Shown here piece after piece: positions 15,080 through 23,301 of a stretch of DNA of 44,659 nucleotides. Numbering within the stretch: the first letter of the stretch is position 1; the number at the start of each line of letters is the position of its first letter. The DNA is from a virus. The stretch spans positions 1 to 44,659 of the IMG/VR virus record IMGVR_UViG_3300009788_001696; one strand, given 5' to 3'. Below the pieces are notes generated by a model. The model did no database searches and was not told where the DNA came from. It worked only from the letters and a program-made list of their open reading frames with translations. A program made the translations under genes and the position numbers.

Positions 15080-17185
15080 TTACGTTAGCGTGTGTGTCAC
15101 GTCCGAGCTGTCGCGATACTTGAGAAGCCCATCGGCGCCATCAACGTAAAGAAAGATTTGTTCCGGGCTGCTAGATGGAGCCGAGCTCGGGTTTGTCGTC
15201 GCTTCGTCGATGACGATGCCGCCGACCATTCCACCAAACGCGGTTGCTTCCTGCGATTGGAGCGAGACGTTGCCGCCCAGAATGAACGCGATTCCTGTGA
15301 GACCGCTGCCGATTGGCGCGCCGCCGCGCATTCCGACATCGCCGCCATCGTTGTTGGTGCCGCCAAGCGCTGCGCCGCCGTCGAAAGACATCGCGACACC
15401 CTTCGCGTCGACCGGGTTGCCGACCGCCTTGTGCCTGACGAGTAAGACGTCGACCGGCGTATAGGTGAACACCGTCTCGCTTGCGATGCTCGGATCGATT
15501 TTCAGAACGTTGATCCCAGTCGACTCGTCCTTGAACAGAAAAGCACCATAGGTGCCGCCGTTGATGTCACCGAGGGTCGCTTGCCAGTTTCCGCCCGTGC
15601 CACTGCTGTCGCCACAGCCGCCGGCCTCCGTGAGAAATGTTCCACCTACGAACGCGCCAGTGGGCGCCGGTGGCGCTGCAAACGTAAAGTTTTTCGCGGA
15701 TCCCGTTTGCGCAACGGCTGTGATCAATCCGCTTCCACCTTGACCGAGGAACCGCATCGCGCCTCCAAAGTCGGCAAAGCCGGATGGAAGGGCAAGTTGT
15801 GTGACGCCCGCGATACTGAATTTAAAAGCAGATCCGGTCGGAAGCAAAAAGTCCATTCCGAGAATTGCGACGTTGTTTTGCCCGTAGGTCAGAATGTCAC
15901 TCACGGAGACGAACACAGCGCGTAGGTCCCCATCGTCGAGGAAGTTGCGAAACTTCAGCGCCGCGTTATTCGCGCCACGAAACGCACCTGAGATCGCAGG
16001 GATTGCGCCGGTCGTAACAAAACCAGTCGTGCGGATCTCGCTGCCCATAAAATTGGCCAGCGCGCTACCGATGTTCATCCGGGGCGTGCCGTCTTGGTTA
16101 TAGACAAGGCCTGTACTTGAACGTAGCTCGAGATTGCCGCCGATCGACTGCTCACCGATTATGATCGCGCCCGCGTTGTAATTGATGACGTTGAAGTGTC
16201 CGGACTCGCCAACGATGAACGCGGAGATTTGAAAGGAGACCGTCCCGCGAATGTCGCCCTCATCCGAAAATGTCCCGCCCGCTTGACTCACTCGGAGATG
16301 GTTGCCGCTCGCGATCGTTGCGATACCCGTCTCGAAGCGCGCGATCTCGGCGGACGCGATGTCTTGGATGATCGTGCGGTCTTGTCCGGTGTATCCGTTG
16401 AGGACGAGACCGCTCCCCGTCGTGCGGATGACTGGCTCGGTTTGTCGCCTAAAGTCGAGCTCACCGAGCGCGTCGATCGCATCGCCGCCGGTGAGGTCGA
16501 GGTTCGTCCCTCCGGTCGCGTTGCTTCCCGGCGCGACCGCGAGCATCGCCGCAAGCGTGAAGGCCGTCGCCGCCCATCGTGAGCCGCCCGCGGTGCGATG
16601 ACGCGCGATGACGTTGTCCGCGACGTTGCCGGTCCCGAGGCTCGCGTTTTCCCACTCGACGCCTTGGATGGCCGCGACGTTGGTCGCACCTAGAGCTCCC
16701 GTGACGTCGCCCATGAGCACCGCCCTCGACCATGCCGTTGGGTCGGTGTCGATGACATCGTTGGGCGGGTCGGTCGTGCATGTCCAAGTCTGGTCCGCGT
16801 ATGTCGCGCCCTCGGTGACCTGGACTAGCGTGCCGGCTGCGCTTCCTCCGGGCTGATAGTTGAGCGGTCGCGTCCACGCGCCCGCATGCGCGATCCATGG
16901 ACCGTTTTGGCTGCCCGTCGACTGCGCCGTCAAAGTGACGCCGTCGCCGTCGGTGTCGATGGCGACGGTGTCGACAACATTCGCGAGACCGTTGAGGCTT
17001 GCGACGTTCACATCCGCAAGAGCTCGCACCTTGATCAGTGCGGCGCTGTCCGCGCTGAATTGCGTTGAATCGGCAACATCGACCATCCAACCGCCAACAC
17101 GAGTGGCAGTGTTCGCGCCCGCCGCGACCTCGTCGCGGATCGTTTGCGCATCGGCGAGTGATTGTGATCTTGTAACTACTGCCAT
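15080..17185 (-). CDS. Tail fibre protein
   Basis: A 701-residue protein. Residues about 45-155 carry the pattern common at phage fibre N-termini: VASLNGLANVVDTVAIDTDG, GPWIAHAGAWTRPLN, VTEGATYADQTWTC and DPTAW. The remainder is Gly/Ala/Asn-rich and beta-strand-rich, with no enzyme motif, and the last 60 residues (FGGMVGGIVIDEATTNPSSA...) resemble a trimerisation or attachment tip. It follows the gp48-like baseplate gene with a 4-base gap, as expected for the main fibre. Confidence 0.8.
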   Translation of the reverse strand: MAVVTRSQSLADAQTIRDEVAAGANTATRVGGWMVDVADSTQFSADSAALIKVRALADVNVASLNGLANVVDTVAIDTDGDGVTLTAQSTGSQNGPWIAHAGAWTRPLNYQPGGSAAGTLVQVTEGATYADQTWTCTTDPPNDVIDTDPTAWSRAVLMGDVTGALGATNVAAIQGVEWENASLGTGNVADNVIARHRTAGGSRWAATAFTLAAMLAVAPGSNATGGTNLDLTGGDAIDALGELDFRRQTEPVIRTTGSGLVLNGYTGQDRTIIQDIASAEIARFETGIATIASGNHLRVSQAGGTFSDEGDIRGTVSFQISAFIVGESGHFNVINYNAGAIIIGEQSIGGNLELRSSTGLVYNQDGTPRMNIGSALANFMGSEIRTTGFVTTGAIPAISGAFRGANNAALKFRNFLDDGDLRAVFVSVSDILTYGQNNVAILGMDFLLPTGSAFKFSIAGVTQLALPSGFADFGGAMRFLGQGGSGLITAVAQTGSAKNFTFAAPPAPTGAFVGGTFLTEAGGCGDSSGTGGNWQATLGDINGGTYGAFLFKDESTGINVLKIDPSIASETVFTYTPVDVLLVRHKAVGNPVDAKGVAMSFDGGAALGGTNNDGGDVGMRGGAPIGSGLTGIAFILGGNVSLQSQEATAFGGMVGGIVIDEATTNPSSAPSSSPEQIFLYVDGADGLLKYRDSSDVTHTLT

Positions 17186-17189
17186 GGCT

Positions 17190-17960
17190 TTACTCGAAGG
17201 TAGAATCGAACGACGGGCCGAAAAGGCCGACCGTTTGATAGTCCACGATTGTCACTATCCAGTTTTGCATGGGATTGAGTTTCAGTAAGAGACGCTCGAA
17301 TTCGAACCGCCTGGAGTTGGGAACGACCGCGGGTGTTGGAAACACGGGCCCCGCGAAATATATGAAGTACGGCCAGAACGCCGGATCGTCGGGGACTTCG
17401 GGAGGCGCGACCGGTGTGAGCGTGTTGTTGACGATGTAGCCGACCTCGTTGGCGAGGAACCGGTTGCACTGAGGTTGCCCCGGGATCGGATTGCCAAATG
17501 CATCGGTCGCCGCTTGGCACTGAGGCTGGTCAGGGAACGCCGAGCTCTGCTCAGTACCGATGAGCGGCTTGTTCGTGTGAAGCCGAGGATCGATTGCAAC
17601 GTAAGGCGGACCCGAGCTCCACCAATCGTAAATGAAAACGTCGGTGAAGCCGGCCGCCTGGATAATGCCTTGGATGTAGCTCGGTGACTGGCCACCGGTC
17701 GCGGCCCACTCTGCGGCGAGTGCGAGCCGGCGTTGCGGCTCGGTCCCTTGGAGGAACATTCCAAATTGCTCTTCCCACTGCTCGAGCTCGCGCGTCGTCG
17801 GTGGGAACACGTCATCAAAAACGTCGTCGATGTATGCGCGCGCATCGACTGGCGCACCGCCCGCAAGGCCTTCGAAAAAACGCCTGAGCGTCTTGTCGAT
17901 GGTGAGTCGCCAGGCGCGCGCCTGCGGAAGTAGGTGTTGGAATTGTCGAAAGAACGGCAT
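17190..17960 (-). CDS. Baseplate wedge protein, Mu gp48/DUF2313-like
   Basis: A 256-residue protein starting MPFFRQFQHLLPQARAWRLT and continuing TLRRFFEGLAG; the LLPxGxAW-type opening is typical of the gp48/YmfQ (DUF2313) baseplate family. Later segments (PSYIQGIIQAAGFTDVFIYD) fit the same fold. The family length is normally about 190-210, so this one has an insertion at about 140-190 (QCQAATDAFGNPIPGQPQCN). These proteins link the baseplate J ring to fibres. The gene is separated from gpJ by a fibre gene, which is not the usual Mu order. Confidence 0.75.
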   Translation of the reverse strand: MPFFRQFQHLLPQARAWRLTIDKTLRRFFEGLAGGAPVDARAYIDDVFDDVFPPTTRELEQWEEQFGMFLQGTEPQRRLALAAEWAATGGQSPSYIQGIIQAAGFTDVFIYDWWSSGPPYVAIDPRLHTNKPLIGTEQSSAFPDQPQCQAATDAFGNPIPGQPQCNRFLANEVGYIVNNTLTPVAPPEVPDDPAFWPYFIYFAGPVFPTPAVVPNSRRFEFERLLLKLNPMQNWIVTIVDYQTVGLFGPSFDSTFE

Positions 17961-17972
17961 CGAGCTTGCCCG

Positions 17973-19247
17973 TTATCTCATTGGCAACGCGCGCAACGAT
18001 CCGAGGACGGTTGCCGTTGGCAATGGCTCAAATCCTGCGAGCACTTTTCCATTGAGTCCGTCCTCTCCGAAGCCCACAGAATTTAGGCGCGTGATGTTCG
18101 GCGAGAGTTTTTGGAAGCGCCATCCTGTCACGGTAAGATCCGCGTCGCTCGGTGCAAAAAAGATATGGCCGATGTTCCCGATGTTCCCGCCGATCACCCA
18201 AATCCCGCCGAGAGATCCAACGCTTCGTTCGTGCGTGATTGATTGCGCGTTGAGCGGAAGTGCAGCCGGACCGACCAAGACCCAAGTATCTCCATCGGAT
18301 GACGTGTAGATGTTTCCGAGGCTCGTGCCATACGCGAGAAACTTGTCGAGCTTCGGATTATAGCCGACGGTGTAAGTGTCCGACACGAGGACGCTAGTGA
18401 TGTCCGCCCATGTGATCCCGTCGGTCGAGCGCATGAGCTTCGTCTTAGCAGCGGACGCCGCAGAGATTACCGAAACGCCCGACTCGCTCACGGCGTGGCT
18501 CTCGAGGATGTCGTCGGTGAAAGTCGCGGTAACGTTCGCGGTTCTTAGCGTCCATGTGAGGGACCCGCCGGGTGCGGTCGCTATCCACGCGGCGATGGGT
18601 CCGCTAGTGCGTCCGATCGCAATGAACAAATCAGCGCTCGGATCATAGACGATGCTTTGGATGTTGACCGTCGAGCCACCGGGCAAGAGTGTCGTCCCCC
18701 ATGCGCCACTGATCCCGGTGCGCGAATAGGCTGTATCGTCGTCACCGACCGCGAGCCAAATGTCGTTGGCTCGACTGTGCGCGATGTCTACCAGACCAAT
18801 GTTGTCGGTCATGCCGCTGCTAGCGTCGGTCCACGTAGCTCCATCATCGTGTGAGATCATCGCCTCATCGCTGAATCCCGCGACCATCCAGACGAGATTT
18901 TTTTCTTGCCAGGCCATGCCGCGCGGCTCGATGTCGTTGTTGATCGCGTTGCTAGGAGCTCCGAGCCAGCTCTGCAAATCGCGACCGGCGCCGGCCGCCT
19001 CGAAGAGCAATTTGAGCGCGTCGAGGTATTGGCTCGCGCCAACTTTGTCGGGGACGTTCGTCGCCGTGAGCCCGGCTTCGTCCAACATGGCTTGTTGAAA
19101 GCCGAACAGATCGTTGACGAGGAGTGCTTCCCAAGGCGTGCCGGTGCCATCGCCAGGGACGGCGACGTTGCGCGCCTTGCCAAGCGGATACGCGGGATCC
19201 GACGTTAGGATCTGTCCGGGATAGGTGAGTTTTGGTTCGAGTGCCAT
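17973..19247 (-). CDS. Fibre or adhesin with Asp-box beta-propeller
   Basis: A 424-residue protein. The N-terminus (LGKARNVAVPGDGTGTPWEA, then DLFGFQQAMLDEAGLT) is a phage fibre attachment segment. The rest contains repeated Asp-box-like SxDxGxTW motifs: SHDDGATWTD, STDGITWAD and SSDGDTWVLV, which in sialidases and BNR proteins mark blades of a beta-propeller. No catalytic Arg triad is clear, so glycan binding is more likely than hydrolysis. It lies 6 bases after gpJ and before the gp48-like gene, suggesting a baseplate-bound receptor-binding protein. Confidence 0.7.
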   Translation of the reverse strand: MALEPKLTYPGQILTSDPAYPLGKARNVAVPGDGTGTPWEALLVNDLFGFQQAMLDEAGLTATNVPDKVGASQYLDALKLLFEAAGAGRDLQSWLGAPSNAINNDIEPRGMAWQEKNLVWMVAGFSDEAMISHDDGATWTDASSGMTDNIGLVDIAHSRANDIWLAVGDDDTAYSRTGISGAWGTTLLPGGSTVNIQSIVYDPSADLFIAIGRTSGPIAAWIATAPGGSLTWTLRTANVTATFTDDILESHAVSESGVSVISAASAAKTKLMRSTDGITWADITSVLVSDTYTVGYNPKLDKFLAYGTSLGNIYTSSDGDTWVLVGPAALPLNAQSITHERSVGSLGGIWVIGGNIGNIGHIFFAPSDADLTVTGWRFQKLSPNITRLNSVGFGEDGLNGKVLAGFEPLPTATVLGSLRALPMR

Positions 19248-19253
19248 CGCGCC

Positions 19254-20453
19254 TCAAATGTAGATGGGTTGACCGGCGGCTAGCTTTGCCTTTTCGCCGT
19301 TGCCAAGCGTGGCGGCCGAGATCGGCAAACCCGCTTGGCTGAGAGTCACGAGAGTGACGGTCCCGCCCGCAGCACTCACGACCGCGTCAACAACGCCGCC
19401 GATCGCCGCTGTCGTGATCCGATCGTCGCGTGGAAAAACTGAGAGCCCGAGGATGAACGGCTCGCGTGACCGCATGTGTTCATCGATAGCCGTCGCGATG
19501 TCCGCCTTGACCTGGGTTTCATTCTCAACAACGAGGCCGGCGATCGTCACTTCGAAACCCGTTCTTGTGATCGCGAATACATTGACCGCCGCGGTTACCG
19601 GCCTTCGAGTTGCCAGGCCCGCAACGTCCAATTGGATGGCATCGAAAACGGCGGTGAGTTGTGGGCCGGTCGGGATACCATCGGGCCCACCGGTCGCGGT
19701 GTCGGCCTCCGCGAAAACGTCGACCTCGCCAGGGTTGTCGCTCGTGTAGGGGTAAATGTTGATGATGCCGGCGACTTCCTCACCCCAAACGCGATAGTCC
19801 GCATACGCGCCGCCTTGCGGCCTGGCTTGGAATTTCTTGATGATGCGAGCTCGGTAGGCCGCGGTACTCTCGGCGTCCGAACCCGTGATCACTTCCGCGG
19901 TGACAACGGCCTCGCGCGCGACGTTTGCTTGCGGGTTTGCAAACGTGACGACGTCGCCCGCGACGAGGTTGCCGATGTCGCCAGATCCATCGCCGCCCTG
20001 TTGATCGGATGACGCGACCATGTCGACGGGCTTGGTTGGCGCGTCGAGCGCGATGATGTTCTTGGTGAGGTAGACGATCCCGGTGTTGGACCTGAGCAGT
20101 TGGGTTTGTGCTGGGAGGTTTCCGACTTGGTTGGTGACCGTGATGTCGATCGTGAGCTCGGCTTGCACCGCCGCGATCGGTTTACCGATCCCGATGAGAT
20201 CACCCCACAGCTCGAGCGGCTTGACGAGGATGCCATTGACTTCCGTTTCTTCCAGAGTCGCATGCGCAACGAACATTTGGAGGAAGTTGAAGCCGGCGTA
20301 TTTGTAGATGAGGATGAAAACGGCAGCGAGCGCCTTGGCCAACACTCGCGAGAACGAGCGTGGCAACAACGGGATCGTCTGCGAAAGCGACGCCTCGAGC
20401 GAGGCAATGATCGCATCGTTGATCTGTTGGGTTGTGGGTACTTGGAGGGCCAT
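19254..20453 (-). CDS. Baseplate assembly protein J (Mu gp47-like)
   Basis: A 399-residue protein with the Baseplate_J pattern: ILVKPLELWGDLIGIGKPIA near the N-terminus, then AQTQLLRSNTGIVYLTKN, a central GSDAESTAAYRARIIKKFQA, VAGIINIYPYTSDNPGEVDV and a C-terminal IDEHMRSREPF. Length and motif order match Mu gp47 and P2 J. It forms the wedge ring of the contractile baseplate. It lies between gp46 (10 bases upstream) and the beta-propeller fibre. Confidence 0.9.
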   Translation of the reverse strand: MALQVPTTQQINDAIIASLEASLSQTIPLLPRSFSRVLAKALAAVFILIYKYAGFNFLQMFVAHATLEETEVNGILVKPLELWGDLIGIGKPIAAVQAELTIDITVTNQVGNLPAQTQLLRSNTGIVYLTKNIIALDAPTKPVDMVASSDQQGGDGSGDIGNLVAGDVVTFANPQANVAREAVVTAEVITGSDAESTAAYRARIIKKFQARPQGGAYADYRVWGEEVAGIINIYPYTSDNPGEVDVFAEADTATGGPDGIPTGPQLTAVFDAIQLDVAGLATRRPVTAAVNVFAITRTGFEVTIAGLVVENETQVKADIATAIDEHMRSREPFILGLSVFPRDDRITTAAIGGVVDAVVSAAGGTVTLVTLSQAGLPISAATLGNGEKAKLAAGQPIYI

Positions 20454-20462
20454 CGTTTGCGG

Positions 20463-20906
20463 TCAGTCTTGGTTCAAGTCTCTACCGGTCGCGGTGAACA
20501 CGAATTGAAAGTCATCGTCACCGATCTCGATTTGGACGTCGATTTTTACGGTGTTGATCCTTGGGATCGTCGCCTCGACGCCGACGAAGGTTGCGAGATC
20601 GGTTTCCGTCATCCACGCGAGATCGCGGTTGGCCGCGTCCTCGATGCGCCGGAGGTTAGAAGGGATCGCGGGGATGGAGCGAAGTAGCGATTGGAACTCG
20701 CTCCGATAGTGCCTGACTTCCTCGGGCTCGGTCTTGTTTCCCCACCATTCGAGATCCTTGGTGGCGTCTCCGCCGGTGTCGCGCTCATTGCCTCCGAAAA
20801 GCGATAGATACGCGGCCCCAACCAAGCCATCGTCTAGCTCAGCTTGGCCGTTCGTATATGTGATCTCGCCGCCATCGTCTGTCTGAAACTGTCGGACGTC
20901 CGTCAC
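20463..20906 (-). CDS. Baseplate protein, Mu gp46-like
   Basis: A 147-residue protein. ELDDGLVGAAYLSLFGGNER followed by LEWWGNKTEPE is the signature of phage GP46 family proteins, and the C-terminus has the beta-strand pattern (TVKIDVQIEIGDD) of gp25/gpW lysozyme-like baseplate wedge proteins. Start GTG 20906 overlaps the stop of the GIY-YIG gene (GTGA). Its first residues, VTDV, repeat those of the GIY-YIG protein, consistent with insertion of the endonuclease at this start codon. Confidence 0.85.
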   Translation of the reverse strand: MTDVRQFQTDDGGEITYTNGQAELDDGLVGAAYLSLFGGNERDTGGDATKDLEWWGNKTEPEEVRHYRSEFQSLLRSIPAIPSNLRRIEDAANRDLAWMTETDLATFVGVEATIPRINTVKIDVQIEIGDDDFQFVFTATGRDLNQD

Positions 20907-21652
20907 TGATGCGCCCTCTCAAGATTCAAATGTTTCCAGGATTCTCGATTTACGATCCTTCGCACTTGGGTCCGACCAACTGCGAACCTTTTTGAAAGGC
21001 TGCTGATGGTGACTTGAGCGTTATGAAGAGCAATCATCTGGACCACATCGGAATCGGTCAACTTCGCTCGTCCATGCATGGAGCCGTGTGGCGCTCCAGA
21101 CTTCGCCTTGGTCGACGAAATCTTTCTTTTTGTTTTGTCGGAGTGCTTCTGACCCGTACGCAATTCGGCCAATCGTTGTTTGGTAGCCTCGGAGTGACGA
21201 CGGCCAATATGCGCAACCGCCATGCGTTTTTTGACAGCGTCGGAGTGAAATTTCCCTAACCGATGAGTATTGCCGATGGCCTTCTTGTTTCCGAGTTGTG
21301 CGTCCGACATCTTGGAACGTTGCTCTGATGTCGGACGCCAGCCCGTTGAACCGTTTCCGCCAGCCACCATATTTGTCAGGTCGACTCCAAGTGAACGTGC
21401 AAGCGCAATCCAAAAGCGTTCGCGTTCTGCGAGTTGTGCCTCATCGCAGTATTCAAGAATTCGGACAGAGAAACTTTCTCCTTTGTCGCTCAATTCTTGA
21501 ATCCACTTCGCTTTGTCGGTGTCGTCTTTTCGGTGGCGATGCGCCGCCATACGATCCATCGCGTTGCGCGTTTGGCCGATATATCTGATCCGGCCACAAG
21601 GACCTGGCTCGCAGAGCGCATATATGAAAAACATTGTCGCGACGTCTGTCAT
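20903..21652 (-). CDS. GIY-YIG homing endonuclease with NUMOD-like repeats
   Basis: A 249-residue protein. FFIYALCEPGPCGRIRYIGQTRN (residues about 8-30) is the GIY-YIG core, with the Arg and downstream Glu (AERERFW) expected of the nuclease. The middle has three NUMOD3-like repeats (KFHSDAVKKRMAVAHIG, RRHSEATKQRLAELRTG, QKHSDKTKRKISSTKAK), and the C-terminus has a helix-turn-helix (ISSLSKRFAVGRTQVRRIV). It is a free-standing, I-TevI/Seg-type selfish gene inserted between baseplate genes. It overlaps both neighbours by four bases. Confidence 0.92.
   Translation of the reverse strand: MTDVATMFFIYALCEPGPCGRIRYIGQTRNAMDRMAAHRHRKDDTDKAKWIQELSDKGESFSVRILEYCDEAQLAERERFWIALARSLGVDLTNMVAGGNGSTGWRPTSEQRSKMSDAQLGNKKAIGNTHRLGKFHSDAVKKRMAVAHIGRRHSEATKQRLAELRTGQKHSDKTKRKISSTKAKSGAPHGSMHGRAKLTDSDVVQMIALHNAQVTISSLSKRFAVGRTQVRRIVNRESWKHLNLERAHQ
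21641..21652 (-). repeat. 12-nt imperfect direct repeat bordering the GIY-YIG insertion
   Basis: On the minus strand, ATGACAGACGTC at 21652-21641 (start of the GIY-YIG gene) is repeated as GTGACGGACGTC at 20906-20895 (start of gp46). Ten of twelve bases are identical, and both copies are start codons followed by codons for T-D-V. It reads as an insertion footprint that restored the downstream start. Confidence 0.6.
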
Positions 21653-22728
21653 GAGGTCCTAAAGATGCTCCCGAATGCGGCCCACGCCGCGCTGTTTGAG
21701 GACGCCACCGCGACGCCGTAGATTGGCGCCTCTGGGCCGTCCGGTGTCCCTGGTAGGCCGTCGCTCAGTTGGTCCGCGAGGGCCGTACCAAGCTCGCTAG
21801 CCGGCCCGGTGTAGCTCCAAAAAGTGAGGCCGCCGACTTCGAGTAAAAGATCGATGTCGGCGATGAATGCAAGCGTTGCGTCGATGTCGAATTGGATCCC
21901 GCTGATAGATGCTTCAAGGTCTGTTTGGACTTCGATGCTTCCCAACGCCGCATCGAGATCGATTGAAAGGCCGAAGTCGACGATCGTGCCCGGGTCGGGG
22001 AGGTTCACACCGAGCGACACTTCGATCTGAGCTTCGAGCGCGGCCTTGGCTTGCTCGAGGGCGGTGAGGATGAGTCGCACCGGTTCGAGGATTAGCTTTA
22101 CTCCAACGTTCCAATCGTCGCCGGTGAGCGTGCCGAGGCTTTGAAGTTGCTGTTGGTCGGTCGTGTTGCCGAGGTCTTTGTTGGAGCTCTCGCCGGTGTT
22201 GAACCCGAGCGAGAAAGATTCCCACGATGCAAAAAGATTTGTCGCGATGATGAGCGCGTCGATGTTGTCGTTGGGTGCGGTGTTGGCGAAGCCTTGCGCC
22301 GTGGCGCTTTCGAGCGTTCGGCCGAAGCCTTCGGCCTGGCCTGAGTAGCTCCAACCCTGGAGGCTCGACGCATCTGCCCCAAGATTAAGATCCGCGACAA
22401 CCGGTTGGACGAGTGTGATTTGCGCATCGACGAGGCCGAGATTCGCAACGAGCTCAAGATTGGCATCCCCGCTCAGAGAAATCCAAGCGGCCGGATTGAA
22501 TGCGGCGAGTAGATTCGCTGGATTGAGAGCTAAAGCGAACGCCGCCGCGAAGCCCGCAAGGTTGGGAGGGAAGTCAGCGCTAAATTGGATCTGAGTTTCG
22601 ATCGCCGCGGTGAGCCCCGCGATGTCGCCGGTGAGTTTGGTGACGTCCGCGGTGAAGGCGACGGTCGAAGCGCCCAAACCAATGTTCAGGGCCGAGACCG
22701 GCAACGTGCCGACGAGCTCGATGCCCAT
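21649..22728 (-). CDS. Baseplate-region structural protein of unknown family
   Basis: A 359-residue protein rich in Ala, Leu and Asp, largely amphipathic helix (IQFSADFPPNLAGFAAAFAL, IVDFGLSIDLDAALGSIEVQ). Two related segments, LQGWSYSGQAEGFGRTL (about 121-137) and FWSYTGPASELGTALADQL (about 300-318), suggest an internal duplication. It lies between spike and gp46 with 3-base spacing, where Mu-type phages have small baseplate proteins. I do not recognise the family; an accessory hub or tail protein is inferred. Confidence 0.65.
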   Translation of the reverse strand: MGIELVGTLPVSALNIGLGASTVAFTADVTKLTGDIAGLTAAIETQIQFSADFPPNLAGFAAAFALALNPANLLAAFNPAAWISLSGDANLELVANLGLVDAQITLVQPVVADLNLGADASSLQGWSYSGQAEGFGRTLESATAQGFANTAPNDNIDALIIATNLFASWESFSLGFNTGESSNKDLGNTTDQQQLQSLGTLTGDDWNVGVKLILEPVRLILTALEQAKAALEAQIEVSLGVNLPDPGTIVDFGLSIDLDAALGSIEVQTDLEASISGIQFDIDATLAFIADIDLLLEVGGLTFWSYTGPASELGTALADQLSDGLPGTPDGPEAPIYGVAVASSNSAAWAAFGSIFRTS

Positions 22729-22731
22729 GCC

Positions 22732-23301
22732 TCACCCTTTGACTTTCGGATTGCCGCTGATCCCTTGTCCCGCGGCGAGGATACCGCCGGTCGGCGATGC
22801 GTGGATTGGCAGAACAGGCGTCACAGGGACCAAGCCCGCAACCATCGGCGGCACCGTCACTGCAACGAGATCACCGACGCGCATGATGTCGGCGCCGGCC
22901 GCGTCGCTCAGTCTCACATCCGGGCTGTCTAGGTTTACGACCGGAGACTTGATCGACGTCGCAACTGTCATGTCAATCGCGAGCGTTCCGTCATTTTTGA
23001 GCCAGAGCTCCCCGACTTCCTCGCCCGTCGAGGCGTCGCGACAATAAAGCCGCCGCTCGCCTTGGCTCGCCTTGCCTCGTTTCTTTGGGTCGGCGTAGCC
23101 GGTGATGTGTTGGGAGTTGGTGCCCGGCGAGTCGCCGGTTGCCATGATGTCGCCCGTGAGCGGTTGTGCATCGACTCCGGTGCCGTCGAAGTGTTGAGCG
23201 GTGAAGGCCGCACCGCCACCGGGATCGCCTTTGACTTGTGCGATCTCGTTGGTTCCAACCGTCTCACGGATGAACTCTAGGACTGTGGCTATTCTTCCCA
23301 T
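22732..23301 (-). CDS. Baseplate spike, Mu gp45/gpV-like
   Basis: A 189-residue protein: N-terminal VLEFIRETVGTNEIAQVKGD, an OB-like region (GDIMATGDSPGTNSQHITGY, then RLYCRDASTGEEVGELWLKN) and a short Ser/Asp-rich beta-helix stretch (VVNLDSPDVRLSD). A C-terminal HASPTGGILAAGQGISGNPK matches the conserved end of Mu gp45-type spikes. It would form the membrane-piercing trimer at the tail tip. It overlaps the hub gene by 13 bases. Confidence 0.85.
   Translation of the reverse strand: MGRIATVLEFIRETVGTNEIAQVKGDPGGGAAFTAQHFDGTGVDAQPLTGDIMATGDSPGTNSQHITGYADPKKRGKASQGERRLYCRDASTGEEVGELWLKNDGTLAIDMTVATSIKSPVVNLDSPDVRLSDAAGADIMRVGDLVAVTVPPMVAGLVPVTPVLPIHASPTGGILAAGQGISGNPKVKG

Noticed and set aside
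8588-17185. Diversity-generating retroelement targeting the fibres
   Set aside because: No reverse transcriptase and no template/variable repeat pair seen; repeat variation has no adenine bias that I could see by eye.
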